DNA of 64,000 nt, from contig NZ_JAPDNT010000013.1 of the NCBI RefSeq assembly GCF_025989185.1, positions 29,867 through 93,866 on the forward strand, written 5' to 3'. The notes beneath the pieces were generated by a model. That model saw nothing but the letters and a program-made list of their open reading frames with translations. It was not told the DNA's origin and searched no databases. Positions within the stretch are counted from its first letter, which is position 1; every line of letters starts with the position of its first letter. The position numbers and the translations under genes were made by a program. This document shows positions 8,497-16,024 of the stretch, in pieces. The stretch is from Limobrevibacterium gyesilva (lineage in GTDB: Bacteria; Pseudomonadota; Alphaproteobacteria; Acetobacterales; Acetobacteraceae).

Positions 8497-9873
8497 CTAC
8501 TCGGCCGCCGCCTGGGCGGCCACGCCGGCCACGCGGGTGCGGGTGCGCATGGTCACGAACTCCTCGGCCGCGGTGGGATGGATGCCCACGGTGCGGTCGA
8601 AATCCGCCTTGGTGGCGCCGGTGTTGATGGCGATGGAAAGGCCCTGCATGATTTCCGGCGCATCCTCGCCCAGCATATGGGCGCCGACCACGCGCTGCGT
8701 CGCCTGGTCCACCACCAGCTTCATCAGCGTCTTGCGCGCACGTCCGCTCAGCGTGTGGCGCATGGGCGTGAAGCGGGAGAGGTAGATATCGACCGGTCCG
8801 CATTTGGCCGCCTCGGCCTCGGTCAGGCCGACGGTGGCGATCGGCGGCGAGGAGAACACGGCGGTCGCCACCGCCTCCAGCTCCCATTTGCGCGGCCCCG
8901 GGCCGAACAGCCGGTCGGCCAGCGCGTGGCCCTCGGCGATCGCCACCGGCGTCAGGTTCAGCCGGTCGGTCACGTCGCCGATGGCGAAGATATGCGGCTG
9001 GCTGGTGCGGCTCTCGCTGTCGACGGTGACGGCGCCGAACCCGTCCGTGTCCACGCCGGCCTGCTCCAGCCCCAGGCCCGCGGTGTGGGCGGCCCGCCCG
9101 ATGGCGGCGAACACCAGCCCGGTCTCGATCATGGTGCCGTCGGACAGGTGCACCAGCCTGGCCGGCCCGTCCGCCTCCACCGAGGCGATGGTCTTGCCGC
9201 GCAGCAGCCGGATGCCGTTCGCCTCCAGCGCCTCGGCCAGCCCCTCGCGCAGGTCCTCGTCGAAGCCGCGCAGCGGCAGGGTCTGGCGGATGACCTGGTC
9301 CACCTGCACGCCGAGGCCGGCGAAGATGCCGGCGAACTCCACCGCGATATAGCCGCCGCCGACGATGGTGATGTGCGCCGGCAGCGCCGGCAGGTGGAAC
9401 GCGTCGTCCGAGACGATGCAGTGCTCCGCCCCCGGAAACGCCGGCGGGACCGGCCGGCCTCCGGTCGCGATCACGATCCGCTCGGCGGTGACGCGCCTGC
9501 CGCCGACATCCAGCGTATGCGGATCCAGCAGCGTCGCCCGCGCGTCGAACGTGGTGCAGCCGGACATGAGCTGGCGGTAGATGCCGTTGAGCCGCGCGAT
9601 TTCCGTGTCCTTGGCGGCGATCAGGGCGGCCCAGTCGTGCCGGCCGGGCGGCGTGTCCCAGCCGAAGCCGTGGCTGTCGCGCATGGCCGCGCCGTATTCC
9701 GAGGCCATCACCAGCAGCTTCTTCGGCACGCAGCCCACGTTCACACAGGTGCCGCCCCAATAGCGCTCCTCGGCCACCGCCACCCGGGCGCCGTGGCCGG
9801 CGGCGATGCGCGCGCAGCGCACCCCGCCGGAGCCGCCGCCGATGACGAAAAGGTCGAAGTCGTAGGCCGTCAT
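8497..9873 (-). CDS. gor: Glutathione-disulfide reductase
   Basis: 458-residue FAD/NADP disulfide oxidoreductase. FAD site VIGGGSGGVRCARIAA is at the N-terminus, redox-active disulfide GGTCVNVGCVPKK near residue 45, NAD(P)-site IVGGGYIAVEFAGIF in the middle, second FAD motif HIFAIGDV, and C-terminal HPTAAEEF supplying the catalytic His. The CVNVGCVPKK form and overall length fit glutathione reductase of proteobacteria. Start ATG at 9873 overlaps the stop of gabD by 4 bases, so the two are co-translated. Confidence 0.88.
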   Translation of the reverse strand: MTAYDFDLFVIGGGSGGVRCARIAAGHGARVAVAEERYWGGTCVNVGCVPKKLLVMASEYGAAMRDSHGFGWDTPPGRHDWAALIAAKDTEIARLNGIYRQLMSGCTTFDARATLLDPHTLDVGGRRVTAERIVIATGGRPVPPAFPGAEHCIVSDDAFHLPALPAHITIVGGGYIAVEFAGIFAGLGVQVDQVIRQTLPLRGFDEDLREGLAEALEANGIRLLRGKTIASVEADGPARLVHLSDGTMIETGLVFAAIGRAAHTAGLGLEQAGVDTDGFGAVTVDSESRTSQPHIFAIGDVTDRLNLTPVAIAEGHALADRLFGPGPRKWELEAVATAVFSSPPIATVGLTEAEAAKCGPVDIYLSRFTPMRHTLSGRARKTLMKLVVDQATQRVVGAHMLGEDAPEIMQGLSIAINTGATKADFDRTVGIHPTAAEEFVTMRTRTRVAGVAAQAAAE

Positions 9874-11348
9874 GTGCCGATCCCGCCGAGCGCGAGGTAC
9901 TTCACTTCCAGATATTCCTCGATGCCGAAATGCGCGCCCTCGCGGCCCAGGCCGGACATCTTCATGCCGCCGAACGGCGCGACCTCGGTGGAGATGATGC
10001 CTTCGTTGATCCCGACGATCCCGTATTCCAGCGCCTCTGCCACGCGGAAGATGCGGCCGACGTCGCGGGCGTAGAAATACGAGGCGAGCCCGAACTCGGT
10101 GTCGTTGGCGAGCTTGATCGCCTCTGCCTCGGTCTTGAACCGGAACAGCGGCGCCACCGGGCCGAACGTCTCCTCGCGGAAGATCATGGCGTCCTGCGGC
10201 ACGTCGGCCAGCAGCGTCGGCTCGAAGAAATTGCCGCCGCGCGGATGCCGCTTGCCGCCGGTCACCACCCGCGCGCCGCGCTTCAGCGCGTCGGCGATGT
10301 GCTGCTCCACCTTCACCACGGCGTCGGCGTTGATCAGCGGACCCTGGGTCACGCCCGGCTCCATGCCGTCGCCCACCTTCAGCGCCTCCACCGCCGCCTT
10401 CAGCTTTGCCGCGAAGGCGTCGTAGACGCCGTCCTGCACGAGGAGGCGATTGGCGCACACGCAAGTCTGCCCGGTATTGCGGTATTTCGACGCCATGGCG
10501 CCGGCGACGGCGGCGTCCAGGTCGGCGTCGTCGAACACGATGAACGGCGCGTTGCCGCCCAGTTCCATGCTCGTGCGCTTAATCGTCGGCGCGCATTGCG
10601 CCAGCAGCTTCGCCCCCACCTCGGTGCTGCCCGTGAAGGTCAGTTTCCGGACCATCGGGTTCGACGTCAGCTCGGCCCCGGTCTCGCCGGAGGGCCCGGT
10701 GATCACGTTGCACACGCCGGCGGGCATGCCGGCCCGCTCGGCCAGCACGGCGATGGCAAGGGCGGAGAACGGTGTCTGGCTGGCCGGCCGGATCACGCCG
10801 GTGCAGCCGGCGGCCCAGCCCGGCCCGGTCTTGCGGGTGATCATGGCCGCGGGGAAGTTCCACGGCGTGATCGCCGCGAACACGCCCACCGGCTCTTTCT
10901 GCACGATGATGCGCCGGCCTTTGGCGTTCTGCGGAATGGTGTCGCCGTAGACGCGCTTGCCTTCCTCGGCGAACCACTCGATGAAGCTGGCGGCATAGGC
11001 GATCTCGCCCTTGCTCTCGGCCAGCGGCTTGCCCTGCTCGGCGGTCATGATGACGGCGAGGTCGTCGGTGTTGGCGATCATCAGCTCGAACAGCTTGCGC
11101 AGGATCACCGCGCGCTCCTTGGCGGTCAGCGCCCGCCAGGCCGGCTGGGCGCGCCAGGCCGCCTCGATGGCGCGCCGCGTCTCGGCCGCACCCAGCGCCG
11201 GCACCTCGCCGATCGCTTCCCCGGTGGCGGGGTTCTTCACGATCAGGGTCTTGCCGCTATCGGCCTCGATCCACTTGCCGTCCACGTAGTTCGCCTGCCG
11301 GAACAGGGTAGGGTCCTTGAGCGGCAGCGGCGATGCAGGGTTCAGCAT
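9870..11348 (-). CDS. gabD: NAD(P)-dependent succinate-semialdehyde dehydrogenase
   Basis: 492-residue aldehyde dehydrogenase. The catalytic Cys lies in RNTGQTCVCANRLLVQ and the general-base Glu in MELGGNAPF. FTGSTEVGAKLL and NFPAAMITRK are the nucleotide-site motifs. The RNTGQTCVCANR form and the N-terminal LFRQANYVDGKWI are characteristic of GabD, which oxidises succinate semialdehyde to succinate in GABA breakdown. No GABA aminotransferase is adjacent; instead gor overlaps its 3' end. A related semialdehyde substrate remains possible. Confidence 0.87.
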   Translation of the reverse strand: MLNPASPLPLKDPTLFRQANYVDGKWIEADSGKTLIVKNPATGEAIGEVPALGAAETRRAIEAAWRAQPAWRALTAKERAVILRKLFELMIANTDDLAVIMTAEQGKPLAESKGEIAYAASFIEWFAEEGKRVYGDTIPQNAKGRRIIVQKEPVGVFAAITPWNFPAAMITRKTGPGWAAGCTGVIRPASQTPFSALAIAVLAERAGMPAGVCNVITGPSGETGAELTSNPMVRKLTFTGSTEVGAKLLAQCAPTIKRTSMELGGNAPFIVFDDADLDAAVAGAMASKYRNTGQTCVCANRLLVQDGVYDAFAAKLKAAVEALKVGDGMEPGVTQGPLINADAVVKVEQHIADALKRGARVVTGGKRHPRGGNFFEPTLLADVPQDAMIFREETFGPVAPLFRFKTEAEAIKLANDTEFGLASYFYARDVGRIFRVAEALEYGIVGINEGIISTEVAPFGGMKMSGLGREGAHFGIEEYLEVKYLALGGIGT

Positions 11349-11431
11349 GACGGTCCTCCTCGACCCACGTGTGTGGGGGAGAGATAGGGGGGATTAGGGC
11401 CGATGTCAGCTATCGGAGTTGGACGGAAAGG

Positions 11432-11462
11432 GGACACGGAGGGCCACGGAGGTCACGGAGAA
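11432..11462 (+). repeat. Left inverted repeat flanking the GxxExxY gene
   Basis: 31 bases made of three CACGGAG units with 2-3 base spacers (GGA, GGC, GT) and a trailing AA. Its inverted partner is at 11870-11900. The two differ only in where one spacer base sits. Confidence 0.8.
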
Positions 11463-11473
11463 ACGGGACAGGC

Positions 11474-11902
11474 TTACCGCACGAAGCGGCGCAGCCCATT
11501 CTTCAGGGCCGCCGTGTTGAAATTCATCAGAAGACCGACCCGATATCCGCTCAGCCGCAGGTAGGTCAGGATCCGCGCTTCGTGGACCGGCAAGAGTTGT
11601 TCCACGGACTTGATCTCGACGATCAGCCTCCCTTCCACGACGATATCTGCACGATATCCGGACTCGAACCGTATGTCCTTGTAGATCAATGGAAAGCTGA
11701 CCTGCCGGTCGGCCGCCAAGCCGCTCCTGGTCAGTTCGAAATGCAGGCATTCCTCGTAGACGCCTTCGAGCAGCCCCGGCCCGAGATGTCGGTGCACTTC
11801 GATTGCGAGCCGGATCACCCGGCTGCTCAAGGCGGTCCCGTGATCCAATATCCGGCTGTCTTCTCTGTGTTCTCCGTGGACCTCCGTGCCCTCCGTGTCC
11901 AC
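11474..11902 (-). CDS. GxxExxY-family protein (PD-(D/E)XK nuclease-like)
   Basis: Up to 142 residues. The core GPGLLEGVYEECL contains the name-giving GxxExxY motif, followed by the nuclease-like ESGYRADIVVEG and VEIKSVEQL (Asp ... Glu-x-Lys), then MNFNTAALKNGLRRFV, the usual C-terminus. The family is widespread, of unproven biochemical role, and is thought to keep a PD-(D/E)XK fold. The longest reading begins at a GTG at 11902 and would translate the right-hand repeat into DTEGTEVHGEHRED; a downstream TTG in the ILDHG segment is equally possible, so the start is uncertain. It stands alone between gabD and glmS, bounded by inverted repeats on both sides. Confidence 0.75.
   Translation of the reverse strand: MDTEGTEVHGEHREDSRILDHGTALSSRVIRLAIEVHRHLGPGLLEGVYEECLHFELTRSGLAADRQVSFPLIYKDIRFESGYRADIVVEGRLIVEIKSVEQLLPVHEARILTYLRLSGYRVGLLMNFNTAALKNGLRRFVR
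11870..11900 (-). repeat. Right inverted repeat flanking the GxxExxY gene
   Basis: Read on the minus strand this is again 31 bases with three CACGGAG units (spacers GGA, GG, GTC) ending in AA, followed by a degenerate fourth unit CACAGAG. It overlaps the possible 5' end of the gene and ends 20 bases from the glmS stop. Confidence 0.8.
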
Positions 11903-11920
11903 TTGCTCCTGGGACCGCGC

Positions 11921-13744
11921 CTACTCGACCGTAACGGACTTCGCCAGGTTCCGCGGCTGGTCCACGTCCGTGCCCTTCAGCACCGCCACGTGATAAGCCA
12001 GCAGCTGCACGGGAATCGCATACAGGATCGGCGCCACGAACGGGTCCACCCGCGGCAGCACCACCGTCTCCACCGCGATGCCTTTCAGCTTCGCCGCCCC
12101 CGCGGCGTCGCTGAACACGATCACCTGGCCGCCGCGCGCCGCCGCCTCCTGCAGGTTGGAGGCGGTCTTCTCGAACAGCGGCCCGCTCGGCACGATGGCG
12201 ATCACCGGCACGTTGCGGTCGATCAGCGCGATCGGGCCGTGCTTCATCTCGCCGGCGGCATAGCCCTCGGCGTGGATGTAGCTGATTTCCTTCAGCTTCA
12301 GCGCGCCTTCCATGGCGATCGGGAAGCACGACCCGCGGCCGAGGTACAGCACGTCCCGCGCCTCCGCGATGCGCGCGGCGATGCGCTGGATGTGCTCGTC
12401 ATGCTCCAGCACCTCGGCCGCCCGGCTCGGCACCTCCAGCAGCGAGGCGGTCATCGCCGCCTCCTGCGCTGCCGAAATCGAGCCGCGCGCCCGGCCGGCC
12501 GCCAGCGCCAGGCAGGCCATCACCGCAAGCTGCGCGGTGAACGCCTTGGTGCTGGCGACCCCGATCTCCGGCCCCGCCACCGTCTCCAGCACCACATCGC
12601 TCTCGCGCGCCATGCTGCTTTCCGGCACGTTCAGCACCGACAGCACGTGCTGCCTTTGCTCGCGCATGTAGCGCAGCGCGGCCAGCGTATCCGCGGTCTC
12701 CCCGGACTGGCTCACCAGCAGGGCGAGCCCGCCCTCGGGCAGCGGCGGCGTGCGGTAGCGGAACTCGCTGGCCACGTCCCCGTCCGCCGGGATGCGCGCC
12801 ACCTGCTCGAACCAGGTCCGCGCCACCATGCCGGCATAGAACGCCGACCCGCAGGCGCTGATCGTCACCCGCGGCACGCCGGCGAGGTCGAACGGCAGCG
12901 GCGGCAGCGCCACCGCCCGGCTGGAGGGGCTGATCATGCGCCGCAGCGTGTCACCCAGCACCGCCGGGTGCTCGTGCAGCTCCTTCTCCATGAAATGGCG
13001 GAAATTGCCCTTGCCCACCGCGGCGCCGGACAGCGCCGTCTGCTTGACCGCACGCTGCACTTCCTCGCCCGCGGCGTCGAAGAAACGCGCCGAGCTGCGG
13101 CTGACCACCGCCCAGTCGCCGTCTTCGAGATAGGCGATCCGCCGGGTGAGCGGCGCCAACGCCAGCGCGTCCGAGCCCAGGAACATCTCGTCGTCCCCGA
13201 ACCCCACGGCCAGCGGCGCGCCGTGCCGCGCCCCGATCATCAGCTCCGGATGCCCCGCGAACACCATCGCCAGCGCATACGCGCCCTGCAGCCGCCCGAA
13301 CGCCGCCCCCGCCGCCTCGACCGGCGTCATGCCCCGCTTCAGGTGCAGATCCACCAGCTGCGCCACCGTCTCGGTGTCGGTCTCGGTGGAGAATTCCTGG
13401 CCTTCGCGCTCCAGCTCCGCGCGCAATTCGGCATGGTTCTCGATGATGCCGTTGTGCACGACCGACACCAGCGCGGTGCCGTGAGGATGCGCGTTGCTCT
13501 CGGTCGGCGCGCCATGCGTGGCCCAGCGCGTGTGGCCGATGCCGGTGGTGCCGGGCAGCGGCGACGTCCGCAGCACCTCGGCGAGGTTGCCGAGCTTGCC
13601 CGCCGCCCGCCGCCGGTCGATACGCCCGTTCACCAGGGTCGCGATCCCGGCGCTGTCATAGCCGCGATATTCCAGACGCCGCAGCGCCTCCAGCAGGACC
13701 GGCGCCGCTTCGCGCGCGCCGATCACGCCCACGATTCCGCACAT
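11921..13744 (-). CDS. glmS: Glutamine--fructose-6-phosphate aminotransferase (isomerizing)
   Basis: 607 residues, the normal GlmS length. It makes glucosamine-6-phosphate for peptidoglycan and lipid A. The N-terminal nucleophile Cys follows the initiator Met (MCGIVGVIGA), with EYRGYDSAG, HTRWATHG and VVHNGIIENH of the glutaminase domain. Two SIS domains follow (SACGSAFYAGMVARTW, SQSGETADT, EIGVASTKAFT) and the C-terminal DQPRNLAKSVTVE is diagnostic. The ATG shares one base with the stop of glmU upstream (TGATG), so the two consecutive enzymes of UDP-GlcNAc synthesis are coupled. Confidence 0.96.
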   Translation of the reverse strand: MCGIVGVIGAREAAPVLLEALRRLEYRGYDSAGIATLVNGRIDRRRAAGKLGNLAEVLRTSPLPGTTGIGHTRWATHGAPTESNAHPHGTALVSVVHNGIIENHAELRAELEREGQEFSTETDTETVAQLVDLHLKRGMTPVEAAGAAFGRLQGAYALAMVFAGHPELMIGARHGAPLAVGFGDDEMFLGSDALALAPLTRRIAYLEDGDWAVVSRSSARFFDAAGEEVQRAVKQTALSGAAVGKGNFRHFMEKELHEHPAVLGDTLRRMISPSSRAVALPPLPFDLAGVPRVTISACGSAFYAGMVARTWFEQVARIPADGDVASEFRYRTPPLPEGGLALLVSQSGETADTLAALRYMREQRQHVLSVLNVPESSMARESDVVLETVAGPEIGVASTKAFTAQLAVMACLALAAGRARGSISAAQEAAMTASLLEVPSRAAEVLEHDEHIQRIAARIAEARDVLYLGRGSCFPIAMEGALKLKEISYIHAEGYAAGEMKHGPIALIDRNVPVIAIVPSGPLFEKTASNLQEAAARGGQVIVFSDAAGAAKLKGIAVETVVLPRVDPFVAPILYAIPVQLLAYHVAVLKGTDVDQPRNLAKSVTVE

Positions 13745-15063
13745 CAGCGAGGCTCCTTCCTGCGGGCGGCCCGGAATTGCGCGGCCCGTCCGGGTTTCTC
13801 CTCCTGGCGCGCCCGGCCGAATGCCATGGCGTCCGCCGGCACGTCGCGGGTGATCACGCTGCCCGCGGTGATGAACGCGCCGTCGCCCACCGACACCGGC
13901 GCCACCAGCACGGAATCCGAGCCGACGAACACGCCCTTGCCGATCTCGGTGCGGTGCTTGGCGAAGCCGTCGTAGTTGCAGGTGATGGTGCCGGCCCCGA
14001 TATTGCTGCCGGCCCCGATCGCGGCGTCGCCGAGATAGCTGAGGTGGTTGGCCTTCGCCCCGTCGCCCAGGTTCACGGCCTTCAGCTCGACGAAATTGCC
14101 GACATGGGCCGCGGCACCCACCACAGTGCCCGGCCGCAGCCGCGCGAACGGGCCGATCACGGCCCCCGACCGCACCGTGCAGCCCTCCAGGTGGCAGAAC
14201 GCCCGGATCTCCACCCCGCTCTCCACGGTCACGCCGGGGCCGAACACCACGCTGGGGCCGACCGACACGTCCGCCGCCAGCCTGGTGTCCATGGACAGGA
14301 ACACCGTCTCGGGCGCGGTCATGGTCACGCCTGCTTCCATGGCGGCCACGCGCAGCCGGTCCTGCACCACCGCCTCGGCCCGCGCCAGCTCGACCCGGGA
14401 GTTGATGCCCAGCAGCTCGTCCGCCGGCGCCTCCACCGCGGCCACCAGCTCGTCTTCGGCCCGGGCCAGCGTCACCACGTCGGTCAGGTAGAACTCGCCC
14501 TGCGCGTTGCCGTTGCGCACGGCCCGCAGCCAGCCGCGCATCCGCCCGGCGTCGCCGCAGAGCACGCCGGCATTGCACAGCCCCACGGCCCGCTCGCTGG
14601 CGGTAGCGTCGCGGAACTCCACGATACGCTCGACGAAGCCGTCATCGCCGATCACCCGGCCATAGAATCCGGGATCGGCCAGCCGCATGGCCAGCAGCGC
14701 CAGCCCCACATCGCCGGCCCGCCGGCGCTCCAGCAGCCGGTGCAGCGTGGCCGGCGTAATCAGCGGGTTGTCGGCGTACAGCACCGCCACGTCGCCATCG
14801 CCGAACAGCGCTTCCGCCTGCAGCGCCGCATGCGCGGTGCCCAGCCGCTCGTGCTGCACCACCGACACATGGGGCTTGGCCGCCTCCGCCACGGCAGCCG
14901 TCTCCGGCCCCACCACCACCACGATCCGGTCGAACACCTCCGCGCAACTGTCCAGCAGATGCCGCAGCATCGGCTTGCCCGCGATCGGATGCAGGGTTTT
15001 CGGCACCGCCGACTTCATGCGAGTCCCGAAGCCGGCGGCGAGAATGACGGCGGTAGCTGGCAT
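13744..15063 (-). CDS. glmU: Bifunctional GlmU: glucosamine-1-phosphate acetyltransferase / UDP-GlcNAc pyrophosphorylase
   Basis: 439 residues. Residues 1-~230 are the uridylyltransferase with LAAGFGTRMKS and the Lys of VPKTLHPIAGKPM. The C-terminal half is a left-handed beta-helix of hexapeptide repeats ending in the acetyltransferase site (NFVELKAVNLGDGAKANHLS, GAGTITCNYDG). The start at 15063 (MPATAVILAAGFG) is chosen because it places the nucleotide-binding loop at the usual distance; an upstream in-frame ATG at 15117 would add 18 unlikely residues. It is divergent from gph. Confidence 0.94.
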   Translation of the reverse strand: MPATAVILAAGFGTRMKSAVPKTLHPIAGKPMLRHLLDSCAEVFDRIVVVVGPETAAVAEAAKPHVSVVQHERLGTAHAALQAEALFGDGDVAVLYADNPLITPATLHRLLERRRAGDVGLALLAMRLADPGFYGRVIGDDGFVERIVEFRDATASERAVGLCNAGVLCGDAGRMRGWLRAVRNGNAQGEFYLTDVVTLARAEDELVAAVEAPADELLGINSRVELARAEAVVQDRLRVAAMEAGVTMTAPETVFLSMDTRLAADVSVGPSVVFGPGVTVESGVEIRAFCHLEGCTVRSGAVIGPFARLRPGTVVGAAAHVGNFVELKAVNLGDGAKANHLSYLGDAAIGAGSNIGAGTITCNYDGFAKHRTEIGKGVFVGSDSVLVAPVSVGDGAFITAGSVITRDVPADAMAFGRARQEEKPGRAAQFRAARRKEPR

Positions 15064-15153
15064 GACGTCTCCGGAGTAGCGGCGCGGGCTGCGCCGTGTC
15101 AAAGGGGTGGGGATCACTCTTCATTTCGTCGTGAAACTGTCGAAAGCTGGCCG

Positions 15154-15807
15154 ATGTCCCGCACCCTGATCTTGGACCTGGACGGCACTCTGGTCGATTC
15201 CGTACCGGACCTCGCCGCCGCCCTCAACCGCCTCATGGCCGCCCGCGCGCTGCCGCCCTTCGGCATCGAACAGGTGACCGCCATGGTCGGCGACGGCGCC
15301 CGCGCCCTGGTCGAGCGCGCCTTCGCCGCCCATGGCCTGGACCCCGACGCGCCCGCGCTCGCCGAATTCCTGGCTGATTACGCGGCCAACGCCGCCAGGG
15401 AAACCCGTCCCTATCCCGGCGTGGAAACCACCCTGCAGACGCTCGCCGCCCGCGGCTGGCGCCTGGCCATCTGCACCAACAAGCCCGAGGCGCCGGCCCG
15501 AACCCTGCTCGCCGCCCTGGGCCTGGATGGCTTCTTCACCGCCGTCGGCGGCGGCGACAGCTTCCCCGTGCGCAAGCCCAACCCCGCGCACCTGCTGGCG
15601 ACCCTGCACGCCGCGGGCGGCACGCCGTCCCGCACGGTGATGGCCGGCGACCACCACAACGACATCGCCGCGGCGACCGGCGCCGGCATCCCCAGCATCT
15701 TCGCCGCCTGGGGCTACGGGACTCCGGCCATGTCGTCGGGGGCAGCGGTGACGGCCTATCGGTTCCCGGAACTGGCGCGGATCGTGGAGCGGCTGGTGGC
15801 GGCATAA
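15154..15807 (+). CDS. gph: Phosphoglycolate phosphatase (HAD family)
   Basis: 217 residues. HAD motif I is LDLDGTLVDS at the very start, motif II TNKPEAPA, motif III Lys in FPVRKPNPAHLL, and motif IV GDHHNDIAAATGAG. An alpha-helical cap lies between motifs I and II, as in Gph. It dephosphorylates 2-phosphoglycolate, a product of DNA-end repair and Rubisco side reactions. HAD paralogues are hard to separate by eye, so a related sugar-phosphate substrate is possible. The start MSRTLILDLDG at 15154 puts motif I at the correct place. Confidence 0.82.
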   Translation: MSRTLILDLDGTLVDSVPDLAAALNRLMAARALPPFGIEQVTAMVGDGARALVERAFAAHGLDPDAPALAEFLADYAANAARETRPYPGVETTLQTLAARGWRLAICTNKPEAPARTLLAALGLDGFFTAVGGGDSFPVRKPNPAHLLATLHAAGGTPSRTVMAGDHHNDIAAATGAGIPSIFAAWGYGTPAMSSGAAVTAYRFPELARIVERLVAA

Positions 15808-15966
15808 CGCGTGGCCGAACGTTTCACCCCCGGCCTCTGACCGAGGCGCCGGCGCGCGCTGCTCCCGGTTCCGGCCGGAACAACCCGCCCTCGACCACCG
15901 AAAGGGCGGCGCGTGGCGATGGCAAGGCGCCGCGATTGGTACTGCGGAAGCAACGATTCAGCCAAC

Positions 15967-15995
15967 TTGCTCCGGGCACGCGCGGTGCGTAGAAC
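15967..15995 (+). promoter_or_regulatory. Possible promoter for the NRPS-like gene
   Basis: TTGCTC at 15967-15972 and TAGAAC at 15990-15995 are 17 bases apart, ending 29 bases before the ATG at 16025. Moderate match to a sigma70 promoter. Confidence 0.4.
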
Positions 15996-16024
15996 GCCAG
16001 CTCCGACGACGGGCAACGGGGCTG

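Noticed and set aside
3646..8785. Very long open frames on the strand opposite gltX, nadE, the NAPRT gene and DAHP synthase (for example 3646-5988 and 6206-8785)
   Set aside because: They are basic, Arg/His/Gly-rich translations typical of the antisense frames of high-GC genes; the real proteins on the minus strand have full catalytic motifs.
11432..11900. CACGGAG units considered as a CRISPR array
   Set aside because: Units are 7 bases with 2-3 base gaps and occur in two opposed blocks; no spacers of CRISPR size and no cas genes.
11369..13975. 868-codon plus-strand frame opposite the GxxExxY gene and glmS
   Set aside because: Antisense shadow of glmS and neighbours; no recognisable domain.
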